A stretch of 64,000 nt of DNA from Bog-159 sp963756605 (GCA_963756605.1 CAVWOT010000019.1:372001-436000); one strand, 5' to 3'; counted from the stretch's first letter, positions 24,588-34,331 are shown. The notes: generated by a model from the letters alone, not told the origin. Numbers and translations are program-made.

Positions 24588-27178
24588 GTTGTCGCAGGAA
24601 GGCGAACTGAAGTTGGCCGTTCGATGCGGCGCGTGAAAACCTGCAACGGTCCCCAATAGTATGGCAACCGGCCGCCTCCGCCCCCATGCAGCAGGGCGAG
24701 CTTACAGGCGCGCAGTGCCCGCGCGGGACTCTGGCCGGCCGTGATCCGCGCGTAGAGACCGCCCATCATGGCGGCCGAGCGGGCGTCATCCACGTCCCAC
24801 AGGCTGGCAATCACGTTCTGCGCGCCCGCCTGCAGGAAAGCCCAGGCAAATCCCATCAACCCTTCGCCAGCGTAGGCTTTCGCCCCGGCGCTAGAGCACG
24901 CGGATATGGTCACCAAGTCCGCGCTGAGCGGCACGTCCGCTACGTCCCGCGCGTACAGTTTGTAAGTCTCACCCTGGTGCGAAAGAATGATGGCCGAGTT
25001 CAGCGGGCTTTCCCGATTAGCCGTGGCATGCGTGGCGAAGTGGATGTCAGTGAAGTTCGCCGGCGAGGCTTTCGCATATTGCGCCGGAATCGCATTGGCC
25101 CCGGTGATAACCACCCGGTCCGCCGCCGGGAACTGCTCCGCGACCGCCGCGATCTCTTGCTTCACGTGTGTGAGGGGCGCAAAATCCTGGCCCGTCAGGA
25201 CCGGGTCACCCAGGAGCAGCAACTTCGGTGTACGGGCTGCCTGCCGCTGGCCGCCGGTCAGTGCCCGCAGGCAGGGAGCCGTCGAGATGGCCACGTCCTC
25301 GATCCAATAGTGAGGCGGCGCGCCGGGCACCACCAGCGTCTCGAAGTTGAGCTGGTGCAGCGCGCCATCCGGCACGATAATCACGTTCGACCCGGGCGCG
25401 ATCAGTTTTTGCACCGGAGCCAGCACGGCTGCATACAATGCCGACGATACGCCATCGCGGCGGGCCAGCGGATCTCCCCCCTGGGCGATGATGCCGGTGT
25501 ACTTCTCGACCAGTCTGGCGATTTCCTTTCCCGGCGGCAGATCGAATCTGGTAAGGCGGCCGGAACCGATCACCCATAGCGAAGATCTGGCTCCGCCGGG
25601 ACCGCTTAGCCAGTACGAGAGAATCACCGTGTGGGACGCTTGGGCGGCGGCCAGCAGTTCGTTGAGCTGAAAGCTGGGCGGGACCCAGCCGCGATGCCCC
25701 AGCCGTTGATTGAGAACGCGCGCGCGCGACGACTCCGCCACTTCGAGGGCTCTCGCCGGGTGCCCTTGTGCGATCAGGAAATCAACGTAGTCCTGAAAAA
25801 ATCCGATCAGGACGGCCGGCGCGAGAAACGTCGTCTTCCAATCGTCGCTGGTTAGTTTATCCCACTCGTGGTCAATGGTGTCGATGGCATTGCGGTACTG
25901 AGCCTCGGCCAGTACCGGCCTGCCCGTCGTCCAATAGAGATATGCGAGCCCGCCGTACGCCTGCCACAGAACGTCCGGTGCGTGCGCTCGCGGCGCATGC
26001 TGAATCACCGTGCGATATTCGGTCTCCGCGGCCTGGTAGTGGCGCCCCAGTCTCTCGATGGCCGCGCCGGTCAGTTCGGAATAGACCAACGACCACTGGT
26101 TACCCAAGCGGCGCTTAATCTCCAGAGCCTGGTTATTGTACGATTCGGCGGCAGCCAGGTTCCCCCTGTCCAGCGCTATCTGCGCCAGGTTGGTGAGGGC
26201 GATAGCCAGCCAGGCGTCATTTTCGGCATCCCGCGCCAGTTGGGCGGCGCGTTGCTGATAACTCTCGGCGCGATCCAGATCGCCCCGGATCATGTAGATG
26301 TTCCCGAGCCCGCCGAGCCAGCGCTGCTGGTTGTCCTTGGCGCCGATTCGTTCGGTGATCTCCGCGGCGCTGGTCAAGGCACCTTGTGCCCGGTCGGTAT
26401 CGCCCAGCATCGAAAAACACCAACCCAAATTGCCCAGGGCGGTGGCGATCATGTACTTGGCGCCGCGGCGCAGCGCCCTGTCGCGGGCGTCCTCCAGAAA
26501 AGGGATCGCTTCATCGAAACGCCCAAATCTTGCCCGGTTGTAACCAAGATCGAGGCGCGACGCGATGACAAAATAGGGATCGGGTTCGCGTTCGGCTTGG
26601 GCGAGAGCTGCGCGGTTATATTTCTCCGCCTCGCTAAAGGTCTCGGCCAGTTCGGCCAGGAGCAGCCAGGCGCGGCAGCTTGACGCAATGTCGCCGGCAG
26701 CCAGCGCCTGCTGGAGAGCTTCCTGCAGCAGTGCGGGTACGTTTTTAGGATCCGATTGCTTGGCTATCCTGGCACGGTCGAGTGCCCACCGGCCGCGCAG
26801 GCTGGCGCTGGGAAGGCCGTGGGCCGCTTCCAGAAGTGCACGGGCTTCCGGCATCCGGCCCAGCGGAACGAGGTCCTCGATGCATAACAGGCGAAACTTC
26901 CAACCCCACTCGCCGACGGGCCACTGGCGCAGGCCCTCGCGGGCCATCTCGAGCGACGCGTTAAAGTCCCCGCTGCGGAGTGCGTACGCCGCCTTCCCGT
27001 AAAAGACGGCATCACTTTCGCGGCGCCGGCACCCGCAGAGCCACAGAAACTGGGCGATCAGGGCAGGGACAATCAGCCGCCGTTTCCAGAACCGCGCCCA
27101 TCGCTTTGGCCGCCCGCCATCCGCACCATATAAACCTGGTGGATCGGGTGCCAGTCCAAGGTCGGGAGCAGCCTTCAT
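24584..27178 (-). CDS. TPR-CHAT domain protein (caspase-like peptidase family)
   Basis: 864 aa. After a basic N-terminus and one hydrophobic segment (LIVPALIAQFLWLCG) come about ten TPR-like helical repeats (residues ~55-470), then a CHAT domain. The caspase-clan dyad is visible: His at about 716 in FATHATA and Cys at about 761 in TISACSSAG, followed by GLMGFAWAFLQAGAQNVIASLWDVDD. A protease acting on an unknown partner, probably membrane-anchored, is expected. It lies downstream of an anti-sigma-like zinc-finger gene on the same strand; such pairs are common in acidobacteria, but the usual ECF sigma gene is missing here. Confidence 0.9.
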   Translation of the reverse strand: MKAAPDLGLAPDPPGLYGADGGRPKRWARFWKRRLIVPALIAQFLWLCGCRRRESDAVFYGKAAYALRSGDFNASLEMAREGLRQWPVGEWGWKFRLLCIEDLVPLGRMPEARALLEAAHGLPSASLRGRWALDRARIAKQSDPKNVPALLQEALQQALAAGDIASSCRAWLLLAELAETFSEAEKYNRAALAQAEREPDPYFVIASRLDLGYNRARFGRFDEAIPFLEDARDRALRRGAKYMIATALGNLGWCFSMLGDTDRAQGALTSAAEITERIGAKDNQQRWLGGLGNIYMIRGDLDRAESYQQRAAQLARDAENDAWLAIALTNLAQIALDRGNLAAAESYNNQALEIKRRLGNQWSLVYSELTGAAIERLGRHYQAAETEYRTVIQHAPRAHAPDVLWQAYGGLAYLYWTTGRPVLAEAQYRNAIDTIDHEWDKLTSDDWKTTFLAPAVLIGFFQDYVDFLIAQGHPARALEVAESSRARVLNQRLGHRGWVPPSFQLNELLAAAQASHTVILSYWLSGPGGARSSLWVIGSGRLTRFDLPPGKEIARLVEKYTGIIAQGGDPLARRDGVSSALYAAVLAPVQKLIAPGSNVIIVPDGALHQLNFETLVVPGAPPHYWIEDVAISTAPCLRALTGGQRQAARTPKLLLLGDPVLTGQDFAPLTHVKQEIAAVAEQFPAADRVVITGANAIPAQYAKASPANFTDIHFATHATANRESPLNSAIILSHQGETYKLYARDVADVPLSADLVTISACSSAGAKAYAGEGLMGFAWAFLQAGAQNVIASLWDVDDARSAAMMGGLYARITAGQSPARALRACKLALLHGGGGGRLPYYWGPLQVFTRRIERPTSVRLPATT

Positions 27179-27247
27179 TTCGCCGAAGAAGATCCTACCA
27201 GGATTCTTAACGTAGAGAAAGCGGGACGGGCTGGAGCTATCTCCTTT

Positions 27248-27940
27248 TCAAGGGGAAGTTCGGAATCTCGACCGTGACACGATTTCATCTTCCGGCACAC
27301 CCCGGACCGACAATGTATAAACACCCGCTGGTAAATTCTCGACGGGAATCTGCAAGTATAAGAAGTCGTCTTCGGAGGGCGGCGTGGTCAACGACCCGGA
27401 TAACTTCCGGTCGCCCGCTTGATCGAGAACCTCATAAGCGTAGGACTGGCTTTTCTGGGCGGAGGCGACAAACCGCACCAGGTAATATTTCTCGCCTGCT
27501 GAAATCGGGTGTACCAGATCTGCGCCGTGTGCCGGCCCTGGCGCAAAATAGGCGGCCCTGAGTTGCGGCCCGCCAACCTCGTGCGTGCGTTCGAATAGCA
27601 CATAGGCGATTCCGGCAAACAACACCAGGTTGGCTGCCAGCGAAACCGCCAGGGCGGGGCGCGGACGCAGCCACTTCCGCCATTCTTTCCGGATGCCTGC
27701 TTGCCCAGCTTGCAGTGATGAAAGTTCGGGCGCGGATGAGGATACGAATCGGGGCTCCGGAAAGGGTGCCTGCATCGCCTGCCGGATGTTCGCGAGGAGT
27801 TTCACCTCGAAACTGACTCTGGCCGAACATATCTTGCAATCGAAAAAATGCTCTTCGAAAGCCTCCCTCTCCGCGTGTGAAAGCTTGTTCTGTGCGTAGC
27901 GGCTGGCAGCCTGAGCGATCAGGGCCTCGTCATGATCCAT
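27248..27940 (-). CDS. Zinc-finger (zf-HC2) anti-sigma-factor-like membrane protein
   Basis: 230 aa. The N-terminal helix pair carries H-x3-C-x2-C in EEHFFDCKICSARV, the zinc-binding anti-sigma motif. A single membrane segment at ~87-110 (ALAVSLAANLVLFAGIAYVLF) is followed by a periplasmic beta domain (QSYAYEVLDQAGDRKL ... LPAGVYTLSVRGVPEDE). It would hold an ECF sigma factor at the membrane, but none is encoded in the window. It is followed on the minus strand by the CHAT gene, 69 bp away. Upstream DNA (27941-28125) is unusually AT-rich and probably holds the promoter. Confidence 0.85.
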   Translation of the reverse strand: MDHDEALIAQAASRYAQNKLSHAEREAFEEHFFDCKICSARVSFEVKLLANIRQAMQAPFPEPRFVSSSAPELSSLQAGQAGIRKEWRKWLRPRPALAVSLAANLVLFAGIAYVLFERTHEVGGPQLRAAYFAPGPAHGADLVHPISAGEKYYLVRFVASAQKSQSYAYEVLDQAGDRKLSGSLTTPPSEDDFLYLQIPVENLPAGVYTLSVRGVPEDEIVSRSRFRTSP

Positions 27941-28123
27941 TCATGCTCCTCAAAATAGATAGTGAAATCATAATATTAAAACGTTACAAAGCCATAATAA
28001 AACAGTGCAGTAATTTCCGTTAAGGGCAACTCCGGATAAGAGGGCCAACCGCACGAATAAGGCTTGAGGCGGCTGATTATTTGGTTAAAGATAAGTTCGT
28101 AAGATCTGCGGCGACTCCGGGCA

Positions 28124-28499
28124 TCATTTTTTCTCCTCTTTCGCGTCTCGTTCCTCAAGTAACAGCAGGGCCTTCTCGGCGTCCCTGACATCATCGAGGG
28201 TAAGTCTCCTCGATTCGATCAGGTGAGCCATGACTGGCTGAAGGCGGTCGCCCAGCAACGAGAGCAGCTCATTGATCAGCCGGCCTTGGGCCTCACCCCG
28301 TGACATCAAGCCTCGAAAATGTGGGCATGGCCGATCTTCTTGACACGGCGTAGCGTCTTCTTTCCCTCCAGGCGATAGACCGTGGTCTGGATTGTGGAAT
28401 AAGCCGGGTGATTACGCTTAGGGAACGCCTCCTGGATTTCGCGAATCGCGCAGGCCCACGGGTCCGGAGCGCTCGTATGCAATGCCAATATATGGACAT
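28124..28499 (-). pseudogene. Broken BlaI/MecI-type repressor gene
   Basis: Three reading frames together spell one BlaI-family protein. A weak N-terminus (IRALRTRGPA, from the ATG at 28499) shifts to a second frame with IREIQEAFPKRNHPAYSTIQ and VYRLEGKKTLRRVKK, ending HAHIFEA-stop at 28306. A third frame continues with SRGEAQGRLINELLSLLGD and VMAHLIESRRLTLDDVRDAEK to the stop at 28124. At least two frame changes are needed. At the second junction the stop and a new ATG overlap as TGATG, so the C-terminal half might still be reinitiated, but loss of an intact HTH makes a functional repressor unlikely. Confidence 0.75.
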
Positions 28500-28659
28500 G
28501 TTTTCGGGGAGACCGCGGTTATTCGCTGACACGAATCTCGGGCCGTAGCGAGGTTTGGGTCCCGCAAGTCGGGCTGGGGAACGGCAGTGTGTCGAGTACG
28601 GAACTCGCCGGGCGATCTTTACTCCCCAACAGCGGCCCAACGCGATTCCCCGCGGCCGG

Positions 28660-29409
28660 CTACCGCTTCTTCAACTGTTCCGGAAAGACCGCATACCCTT
28701 CCGGCGGCGGATACATCTCGCACAGCAACTCCAGGCGCTTGCGTAAGTAGCGGCTGGGCATCTGCCGCGGGCCGGTCTCGATGTCGATATCGCAACAGGT
28801 GCCGTGCATATACAGCGTGAGCGTATCTTCGAAGGCTTGCCGCGCATAATCGCGAAACAGCTTGGTCTCCTTGCGTATGTTGGCCTGGCGGCGCGTCAGT
28901 GACTGCTTCAGATGCCAGCTCCGCTCGTCCACCTCGCCGTGCACTTCCGCGCTCAGTTCCTCGCGTAGTTGGCGGTAGAAGCTTTCCCGTGTTTCGAAGT
29001 CCCACTTGTTCGCAATGACCGCGGCGAGCGAATTGTAGAAGGTGTAATGATAATTGGCGATCTCTTCTTCCTTGGTCGCCAGCACCAGGATGGTCATGTC
29101 GCCCGCATTTAGCCGCGAAACAGTAAGCTGTCGCCCTTCCGCCGGTTTCTCGAAGCTCACCAGATCTCCCGCGCGGACATTGCCCTTCTCCAGGTACGGC
29201 ACCAGCACCAGTCCGACGGTCCCGAGGTCGGAACAAAGCACCAGCGAAAGGGCGGCAATGGGGTCGTGCAAGTACTGCCGCAGGTCCTCCTCCGCCATCG
29301 AAGGGGTGCAGAAGTAGGAGAAGGTGTGGTTGACCGGAATGAATTGGCCGCGGCAGCGGGCGGCCAAGTCCGCCACCGTGAGGCGGGGCTGGCCATTTAC
29401 AGTGGACAT
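28660..29409 (-). CDS. Conserved hypothetical protein
   Basis: 249 aa, no signal peptide, no membrane segment. The first half reads as a mixed alpha/beta domain; the second half is strongly helical and charged (WDFETRESFYRQLREELSAEV ... SWHLKQSLTRRQANIRKETKLF) with a CC pair (HGTCCDIDIETGP). Codon use matches the neighbours and the frame is clean, so it is a real gene. I do not recognise a family or function. The broken BlaI gene lies just downstream on the same strand. Confidence 0.7.
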   Translation of the reverse strand: MSTVNGQPRLTVADLAARCRGQFIPVNHTFSYFCTPSMAEEDLRQYLHDPIAALSLVLCSDLGTVGLVLVPYLEKGNVRAGDLVSFEKPAEGRQLTVSRLNAGDMTILVLATKEEEIANYHYTFYNSLAAVIANKWDFETRESFYRQLREELSAEVHGEVDERSWHLKQSLTRRQANIRKETKLFRDYARQAFEDTLTLYMHGTCCDIDIETGPRQMPSRYLRKRLELLCEMYPPPEGYAVFPEQLKKR

Positions 29410-29691
29410 CGACGCATCCCGATTGTATCAAAGGGGCGCTCCGCACGCGATTACCCTTGGGGGATGGGGGGATGGATGCCCGCTCCCCTTCGCCCCGGCG
29501 CTACAATTTCAAGCGGTGGAGGTTTGTCTCCAATTTCCAGGAACTCGCCACCGGGAAGGAACTGGCCCAGCTCTTTCCCGTTTGTGACCTGGGAGCGATG
29601 CCTGGCTTCGGCTGTGGTGGACGTCCATCCGGATGACTCCGGCGCCTGGTGAATCCGAAAGAGTGTGGTTTCACGCGCGAAGTCATTTCCC

Positions 29692-30495
29692 TTACCGGCA
29701 CCGGGCGGCCGAAGCGTGCGCGCCTTGCATCGCATAAAAACGCCGCGGGCTGGCCCCCGCGAATGCCGCGAACTCGTGGATTAAATGAGACTGGTCGGCA
29801 TAGGCTTCGGCGGCTATTTGCGTCCAATCGCGGGCTGGTCTGCCGAGTGGATTTCCGGGCGTGGATGCGAAACTGCCCAGCATCGCTTGAAAGCGTGCCA
29901 CCCGCGCCAGCAGCTTAGGTGGCAAGCCCACCCATACCCGCATCAACCGCTCAAGCTGCCGGATGCTGATGCCGCACTGCCGCGCCACTTCCGCCATGCG
30001 CACCTCACCCGCCGATTCCAGGATCATGCGCACCGCTGCCGCGACGCGGAGGTCGGGTGATGCGCCCACCAGCCGCTCAGCGAGATACGACTCCAGCGCA
30101 TCGAAACACGCATCCACCTCGGGCACACCCCCCAGCCGCGCGACCAGATCGGGCGCCGGATAGGCTACCCGCCGATCGACCAACTCCGACATCGGCCGGC
30201 GCCACAGCAGATGTCCGGTGCCGGGGCGCAGCCGCACGCCGGCAACCCGCGTCATGGGAGGCTTCGCGTAATGGCAGGGCCCGCGGCGCGGACCGCTCAG
30301 GAAGATTCGGGGCGCGGCATGCCGGGTCAGTTCCACGGTGAATTGTGCGCAGCCGTCCGGCAACGTCGCCACCGATGCCGGCGCTTCGCCATCTAACGAC
30401 CAAAAACAGCCCAGGTAACTCTGTAAAGGCGGAGGAGCGCAGCGCACCAGCATACCCGTGCCGTTCAGAATCGCGCTCACCGGTTCTTCGCGCAT
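29692..30495 (-). CDS. AraC-family transcriptional regulator
   Basis: 267 aa from the ATG at 30495. The N-terminal half is a cupin-like sensor region (LQSYLGCFWSLDGEAPASVATLPDG), the C-terminal ~100 residues an AraC double HTH: VRMAEVARQCGISIRQLERL and WTQIAAEAYADQSHLIHEFAAFAG, with the closing PRRFY. An upstream ATG at 30534 is in frame but would start 9 bp from the divergent SDR gene, leaving no promoter room. It probably controls the SDR gene next to it (inference from divergent arrangement). Confidence 0.87.
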   Translation of the reverse strand: MREEPVSAILNGTGMLVRCAPPPLQSYLGCFWSLDGEAPASVATLPDGCAQFTVELTRHAAPRIFLSGPRRGPCHYAKPPMTRVAGVRLRPGTGHLLWRRPMSELVDRRVAYPAPDLVARLGGVPEVDACFDALESYLAERLVGASPDLRVAAAVRMILESAGEVRMAEVARQCGISIRQLERLMRVWVGLPPKLLARVARFQAMLGSFASTPGNPLGRPARDWTQIAAEAYADQSHLIHEFAAFAGASPRRFYAMQGAHASAARCR

Positions 30496-30543
30496 GTCGC
30501 ATTTTATCAATTCTTCCGGCGCGGAGAGTTGCATACTGGCGTC

Positions 30544-31323
30544 ATGGAAATCCGAGGGAAGGTCGCCATAGTCACAGGCGCGGGCGGTAGCGGATCGGGG
30601 CGCGCCATTGCCCGCAGGCTGGCGCGCGATGGTGCCGCCGTCGTCATCACCGACATCAACGAGGCCGGCGCGCACGAGACGCTCCGGCAGATAGAAAACG
30701 CCGGAGGACGCGCTGCATTTTATCCGGCGGACGTCCGCGTCGAAGCCCAGGTACGCAACCTGATGGCTTTCGCCCGGGAGAGCTTCGGCCGTCTGGACAT
30801 CGTCGTCAACAACGCCTCTGCACGATTCCATGGCGATACCCCGCTCGATCACTGGATTGAAACGGTCGAAACCGACTTCCTGGGCACGATGTACGGTACG
30901 CGCGCCGGGATCGATGCCCTCCGCCGTACGGGCGGCGGCGCCATCGTGAATATCAGCTCGATCTCTGCGTTGTGGCACGGCCGCGAGAGGCCGGCGCCGG
31001 CATACGATGCCGCCAAGGCGGGTGTCCTGCGGCTTACGACTACTCTGGGGTGGTTGGGGGAAAAAGAGAACATCCGGGTGAACTGCCTGGCGCCAGGTTG
31101 GATCGCATCCGAGCAGGTGCGCACTTATTGGGAGCCGCTGACTCCTGAAGAGCGCAAACAGCGGGGCGCGCCGTCACGTTTGCTGTCGCTCGATCAGGTG
31201 GCCGACGCCGTAACGCGCCTGGCCGTCGACGAGTCGCTTTATGGCCGCGTGCTGGTGTGGTGGTCGGAGGATGAGCCGCGGCTGATTCCGTGGGGTGATG
31301 TGGGATACGCGGCCCTTCTCTGA
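30544..31323 (+). CDS. Short-chain dehydrogenase/reductase (SDR)
   Basis: 259 aa classical SDR. TGAGGSGSG is the cofactor loop, NNAS the central motif, and the catalytic Ser, Tyr and Lys are in NISSIS and YDAAK. Acidic VITDIN after strand 2 suggests NAD preference. The substrate is not evident. It is divergent from an AraC-type regulator. The stop is 12 bp from the end of the convergent ADOP gene. Confidence 0.9.
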   Translation: MEIRGKVAIVTGAGGSGSGRAIARRLARDGAAVVITDINEAGAHETLRQIENAGGRAAFYPADVRVEAQVRNLMAFARESFGRLDIVVNNASARFHGDTPLDHWIETVETDFLGTMYGTRAGIDALRRTGGGAIVNISSISALWHGRERPAPAYDAAKAGVLRLTTTLGWLGEKENIRVNCLAPGWIASEQVRTYWEPLTPEERKQRGAPSRLLSLDQVADAVTRLAVDESLYGRVLVWWSEDEPRLIPWGDVGYAALL

Positions 31324-31335
31324 CGCCAGCCGATA

Positions 31336-33993
31336 TCAGTCGTACCGTAGAGCGCGGGTGGGATCCACGTGCGAGGCGCGGTAGGCGGGCGCCCAGGCGG
31401 CCAGCATGGTCACGGCCAGCAGCGCAGGCGCCACCAGCACATATGCGAGCGGATCGCGCGCGGCGGAGTTGAATACCGCCATCACCACCTTTTCCGCGGC
31501 GAAGCTGACTGCCAGCCCCAGAAGCAGACCAGTCATCGCCAGTTTGAAGGCCTGCCGCAGTACCATGCGCGCCACCTCCCCGCTATTAGCGCCGATCGCC
31601 AGGCGGATGCCAATCTCGCGCGTGCGGCGGGCGACCGAGTAGGCCATCAGACCGTACAGCCCGGCCATGGACAATAACAGGCCGATCAGGCCCATCAGGG
31701 CCACGGTCTGATTCAGGATGCCAGGCAAGGCGATGGCGCGCATGCGGTAAAACTCAGCCATGGTGCGCACGTCGTACACTGGTTGGCTGGCGTCTACGTT
31801 GCGCACCGCCTCATTGAGCGGCGCCACCAGGCCGGCGGCATCGCCGAACGATTGGGCCACCAGGGTCATCCGCGGAGCGGGACGTTGCGCCAGCGGCAGG
31901 TATAGGAAGTCCATCGGCGCTTCGCCGATCCAGAGGTACTTGCCGGTTTTGGCAATTCCCACAATCTGCACCCACGGTCCGCTGGCGCCGTCCAGCCGGA
32001 AGCGCTTGCCAATGGCGTCGCGATCGGGCCAGAAGTGCCGGGCGAATTCCTGGTTGACCACGGCCACGCGCGGCGCATCAGCCGTATCCCGCGCGCCGAT
32101 GCCACGCCCGCGCATGATGGGAACTCCGATAGTCTCGAAGTAGCCCTCACCCACGATATCGGCGAACACGTTAAGGCCGTCGCGATCCTTGGGAAGCTGG
32201 AAACCTTCGGGCGCGACGTTTTCCGTATGTTGATCCGGCGCCATGGGTATCACCCTGGTCAGCGCCGCCGATTTCACACCGGGTGTCGCGCGCGAACGTT
32301 CCAGCAACTGTTTATAGAACTGCTGCGCCTGCGCGTCGCTATAGCGCACCAGCGCGGGGTCGAAGCTCATCATCACCAGGTGATCCGTACGAAAGCCGGG
32401 ACCGCGCATCAGTTCGGCGCCGAAGCCGCGCGCTAACATGGCGGCCACCACAATCAGCACCAGCGAAAGAGCCACTTGCGCCACCACCAGCGCGTTGCGC
32501 CCCCAGAGGCGCTGTTTGCCGGAACTATCGGCATCTGCGGCCTTCAGTGCGGGCACCAGGTGTGTGCGGCTGGCCTGCAGCGCGGGAACCAATCCGAACA
32601 GCAACACGCTCGCGAGCGAGACCGCCAGACTGAACCACATCACCCGTTCATCTATCCTGATGGAGAGCACGAATGGCAGATCCGTGGGAATCCGGATACG
32701 GCCCAGGAAAGCCGCGCCGCCGTAAGCCAACGGCAGGCTGACCAATCCTCCGGCCAACGCGATCGCCAGGCTCTCGGCCAGGAGTTGCCGGATGAGACGC
32801 AGGCGTCCTGCGCCGATCGCCAGCCGGATGGCGATCTCGCGGGTACGTGCGCGCGACCGGCTCAGCAGCAGGTTGGCCAGGTTGGCGCAGGCCACCAGCA
32901 GCACCAACCCGGCCAAAGCCATGAGCATCATGACCAGGGTGGAGTCGGGCGGCGAGCGCTGTATGCGCGCCGCGATTTCGGTCATCACCGCAACGCTCCA
33001 GTCGCGGTTGGTGTCCGGGTAAGCATGCGCCAACGCTCCCGCGATCGCCACCAGCTCGGCTTGCGCGTGCGCGACGGTTTCACCAGGTTTCAGCCGGCCT
33101 TTCACCGAGAGCCCGCGATTATCGCGGTGTTCAAGGAGGTTGTGCGCGGGATTGCTGTCCAGGCGCGGGGCCATGGCCAGGGGGACGAACATGGCAGGCC
33201 GGAAATATTGATCCAAGCCGGTGAAACGCGCCGGCGCCACGCCAATCACGGTGAAATCGATGCCGTTCAAGCGCACCTTGCGGCCGATGACGCTGCGATC
33301 GGCGCCCAGGTCTTTTTCCCAGAAATCGTGGCCCAGCACCACCACTGCGTCGCGGCCCGGCACTTGATCTTCCTCCGGCAGGAAGCCGCGGCCGAGATCG
33401 GGCTCGATTCCCATGACCCGAAACAGATTGCCCGAAACCAGGTAACCTACCTTCATTTGGGCCAAATCGCCGCGTTTGGCGGTGAATCCAAAGCTTGAGA
33501 ACGTAAACGCCACCAGTCCGGTAAAGCTGTGGCTGCGATCCCGGAAGTCGGCATAATCTCGATAGGAGATGTCGCCGGCGGGATCGGAGGGGCTATGGCT
33601 GTGCACGGTAACGACCGTGCCAGGCTGCGCGACGGAAAGCGGACGCAGCAGAATGGCATCGGCCAGGCTGAACATAGTGGAGTTCACGCCAATGCCTACC
33701 GCCAGCGAAAGCACCGCTACCACCGCAAAACCCGGATTGCGACAGAGCATGCGCACGCTATAGCGTAAATCTTGCAGCAGCGTTTCCAGCCGCACCCATC
33801 CCCAAGCGTCACGGCTCTCCTGGCGAAGGAGGGCCACATTTCCAAATTCGCGCCGGGCCTTCTCGTATGCCTCCTGTCCCGGCACTCCGGAGTCCATGAA
33901 TTCGCCGGCTTTTTCCTCCAGATGCGACTGGAGTTCGCGATCGAGTTCGCGGTCTTCGCGGCGGCGGCGCAGGAAATTAAGCATCCATTTCAT
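31336..33993 (-). CDS. ADOP family permease (duplicated MacB/FtsX-like)
   Basis: 885 aa. The N-terminal ~80 residues are a charged helical extension (FLRRRREDRELDRELQSHLEE) followed by DLRYSVRMLCRNPGFAVVAVLSLAVGIG, a MacB periplasmic core, a three-helix FtsX unit, then a second core plus FtsX unit (GLLLSMAGLYGLMAYSVARRTREIGIRLAIGA). This is the 'acidobacterial duplicated orphan permease' layout; no ABC ATPase gene is adjacent. The ATG at 33993 overlaps the PadR stop as ATGA, so the two are translationally coupled; the frame is open upstream but inside padR. Confidence 0.92.
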   Translation of the reverse strand: MKWMLNFLRRRREDRELDRELQSHLEEKAGEFMDSGVPGQEAYEKARREFGNVALLRQESRDAWGWVRLETLLQDLRYSVRMLCRNPGFAVVAVLSLAVGIGVNSTMFSLADAILLRPLSVAQPGTVVTVHSHSPSDPAGDISYRDYADFRDRSHSFTGLVAFTFSSFGFTAKRGDLAQMKVGYLVSGNLFRVMGIEPDLGRGFLPEEDQVPGRDAVVVLGHDFWEKDLGADRSVIGRKVRLNGIDFTVIGVAPARFTGLDQYFRPAMFVPLAMAPRLDSNPAHNLLEHRDNRGLSVKGRLKPGETVAHAQAELVAIAGALAHAYPDTNRDWSVAVMTEIAARIQRSPPDSTLVMMLMALAGLVLLVACANLANLLLSRSRARTREIAIRLAIGAGRLRLIRQLLAESLAIALAGGLVSLPLAYGGAAFLGRIRIPTDLPFVLSIRIDERVMWFSLAVSLASVLLFGLVPALQASRTHLVPALKAADADSSGKQRLWGRNALVVAQVALSLVLIVVAAMLARGFGAELMRGPGFRTDHLVMMSFDPALVRYSDAQAQQFYKQLLERSRATPGVKSAALTRVIPMAPDQHTENVAPEGFQLPKDRDGLNVFADIVGEGYFETIGVPIMRGRGIGARDTADAPRVAVVNQEFARHFWPDRDAIGKRFRLDGASGPWVQIVGIAKTGKYLWIGEAPMDFLYLPLAQRPAPRMTLVAQSFGDAAGLVAPLNEAVRNVDASQPVYDVRTMAEFYRMRAIALPGILNQTVALMGLIGLLLSMAGLYGLMAYSVARRTREIGIRLAIGANSGEVARMVLRQAFKLAMTGLLLGLAVSFAAEKVVMAVFNSAARDPLAYVLVAPALLAVTMLAAWAPAYRASHVDPTRALRYD

Positions 33994-34331
33994 GGTTCGA
34001 CCGGCCTCATCACGCGCGAAATGCCCTCCAGCATGCGGTCGAAGCTGGATATCTGCTTTTCCAATTGCTTGCTGCCGGCCGGGGTGATTTTGTAGACGCG
34101 CACCTTGCGATTGCGCGGCGAAAGGGTCCATGCGGCGTTAACCCAACCGGCCTTCAGCATACGCTGCAAGGCGGGATACAAGGAGCCCTCCTCAATCTGC
34201 AGAAGGTCCGCGGAGGCGCCTTTGATCTCCTGCGCCAGTGCGTAGCCGTGGCGCGGACCGCGGCGCAGCGTCTGCAGCACCATCATCTCTAATGCGCCGG
34301 GAAAAAGATCCCGTTCTGTAGGTTGGCTCAT
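33990..34331 (-). CDS. PadR-family transcriptional regulator
   Basis: 113 aa winged-helix protein: LFPGALEMMVLQTLRRGPRHGYALAQEI at the N-terminus, the wing region LQIEEGSLYPALQRMLKAGWV, then a helix for dimerisation. It overlaps the permease gene by 4 bp and probably represses its own operon. The ~130-bp gap upstream carries a short imperfect palindrome (CCGGC/GCCGG around 34398-34413). Confidence 0.92.
   Translation of the reverse strand: MSQPTERDLFPGALEMMVLQTLRRGPRHGYALAQEIKGASADLLQIEEGSLYPALQRMLKAGWVNAAWTLSPRNRKVRVYKITPAGSKQLEKQISSFDRMLEGISRVMRPVEP

Noticed and set aside
27976..28123. A 72-codon minus-strand frame just upstream of the anti-sigma-like gene.
   Set aside because: It overlaps the BlaI remnant in another frame, is AT-rich and has no recognised motif; the region more likely holds the promoter.
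29410..29691. Small frames in the gap between the hypothetical gene and the AraC gene.
   Set aside because: No frame with convincing composition, start or homology was seen.
30495..30978. N-terminal extension of the AraC regulator into the SDR gene.
   Set aside because: The extra residues are antisense to the SDR coding sequence and have no homology; the regulator's own start is at 30495 (or 30534).
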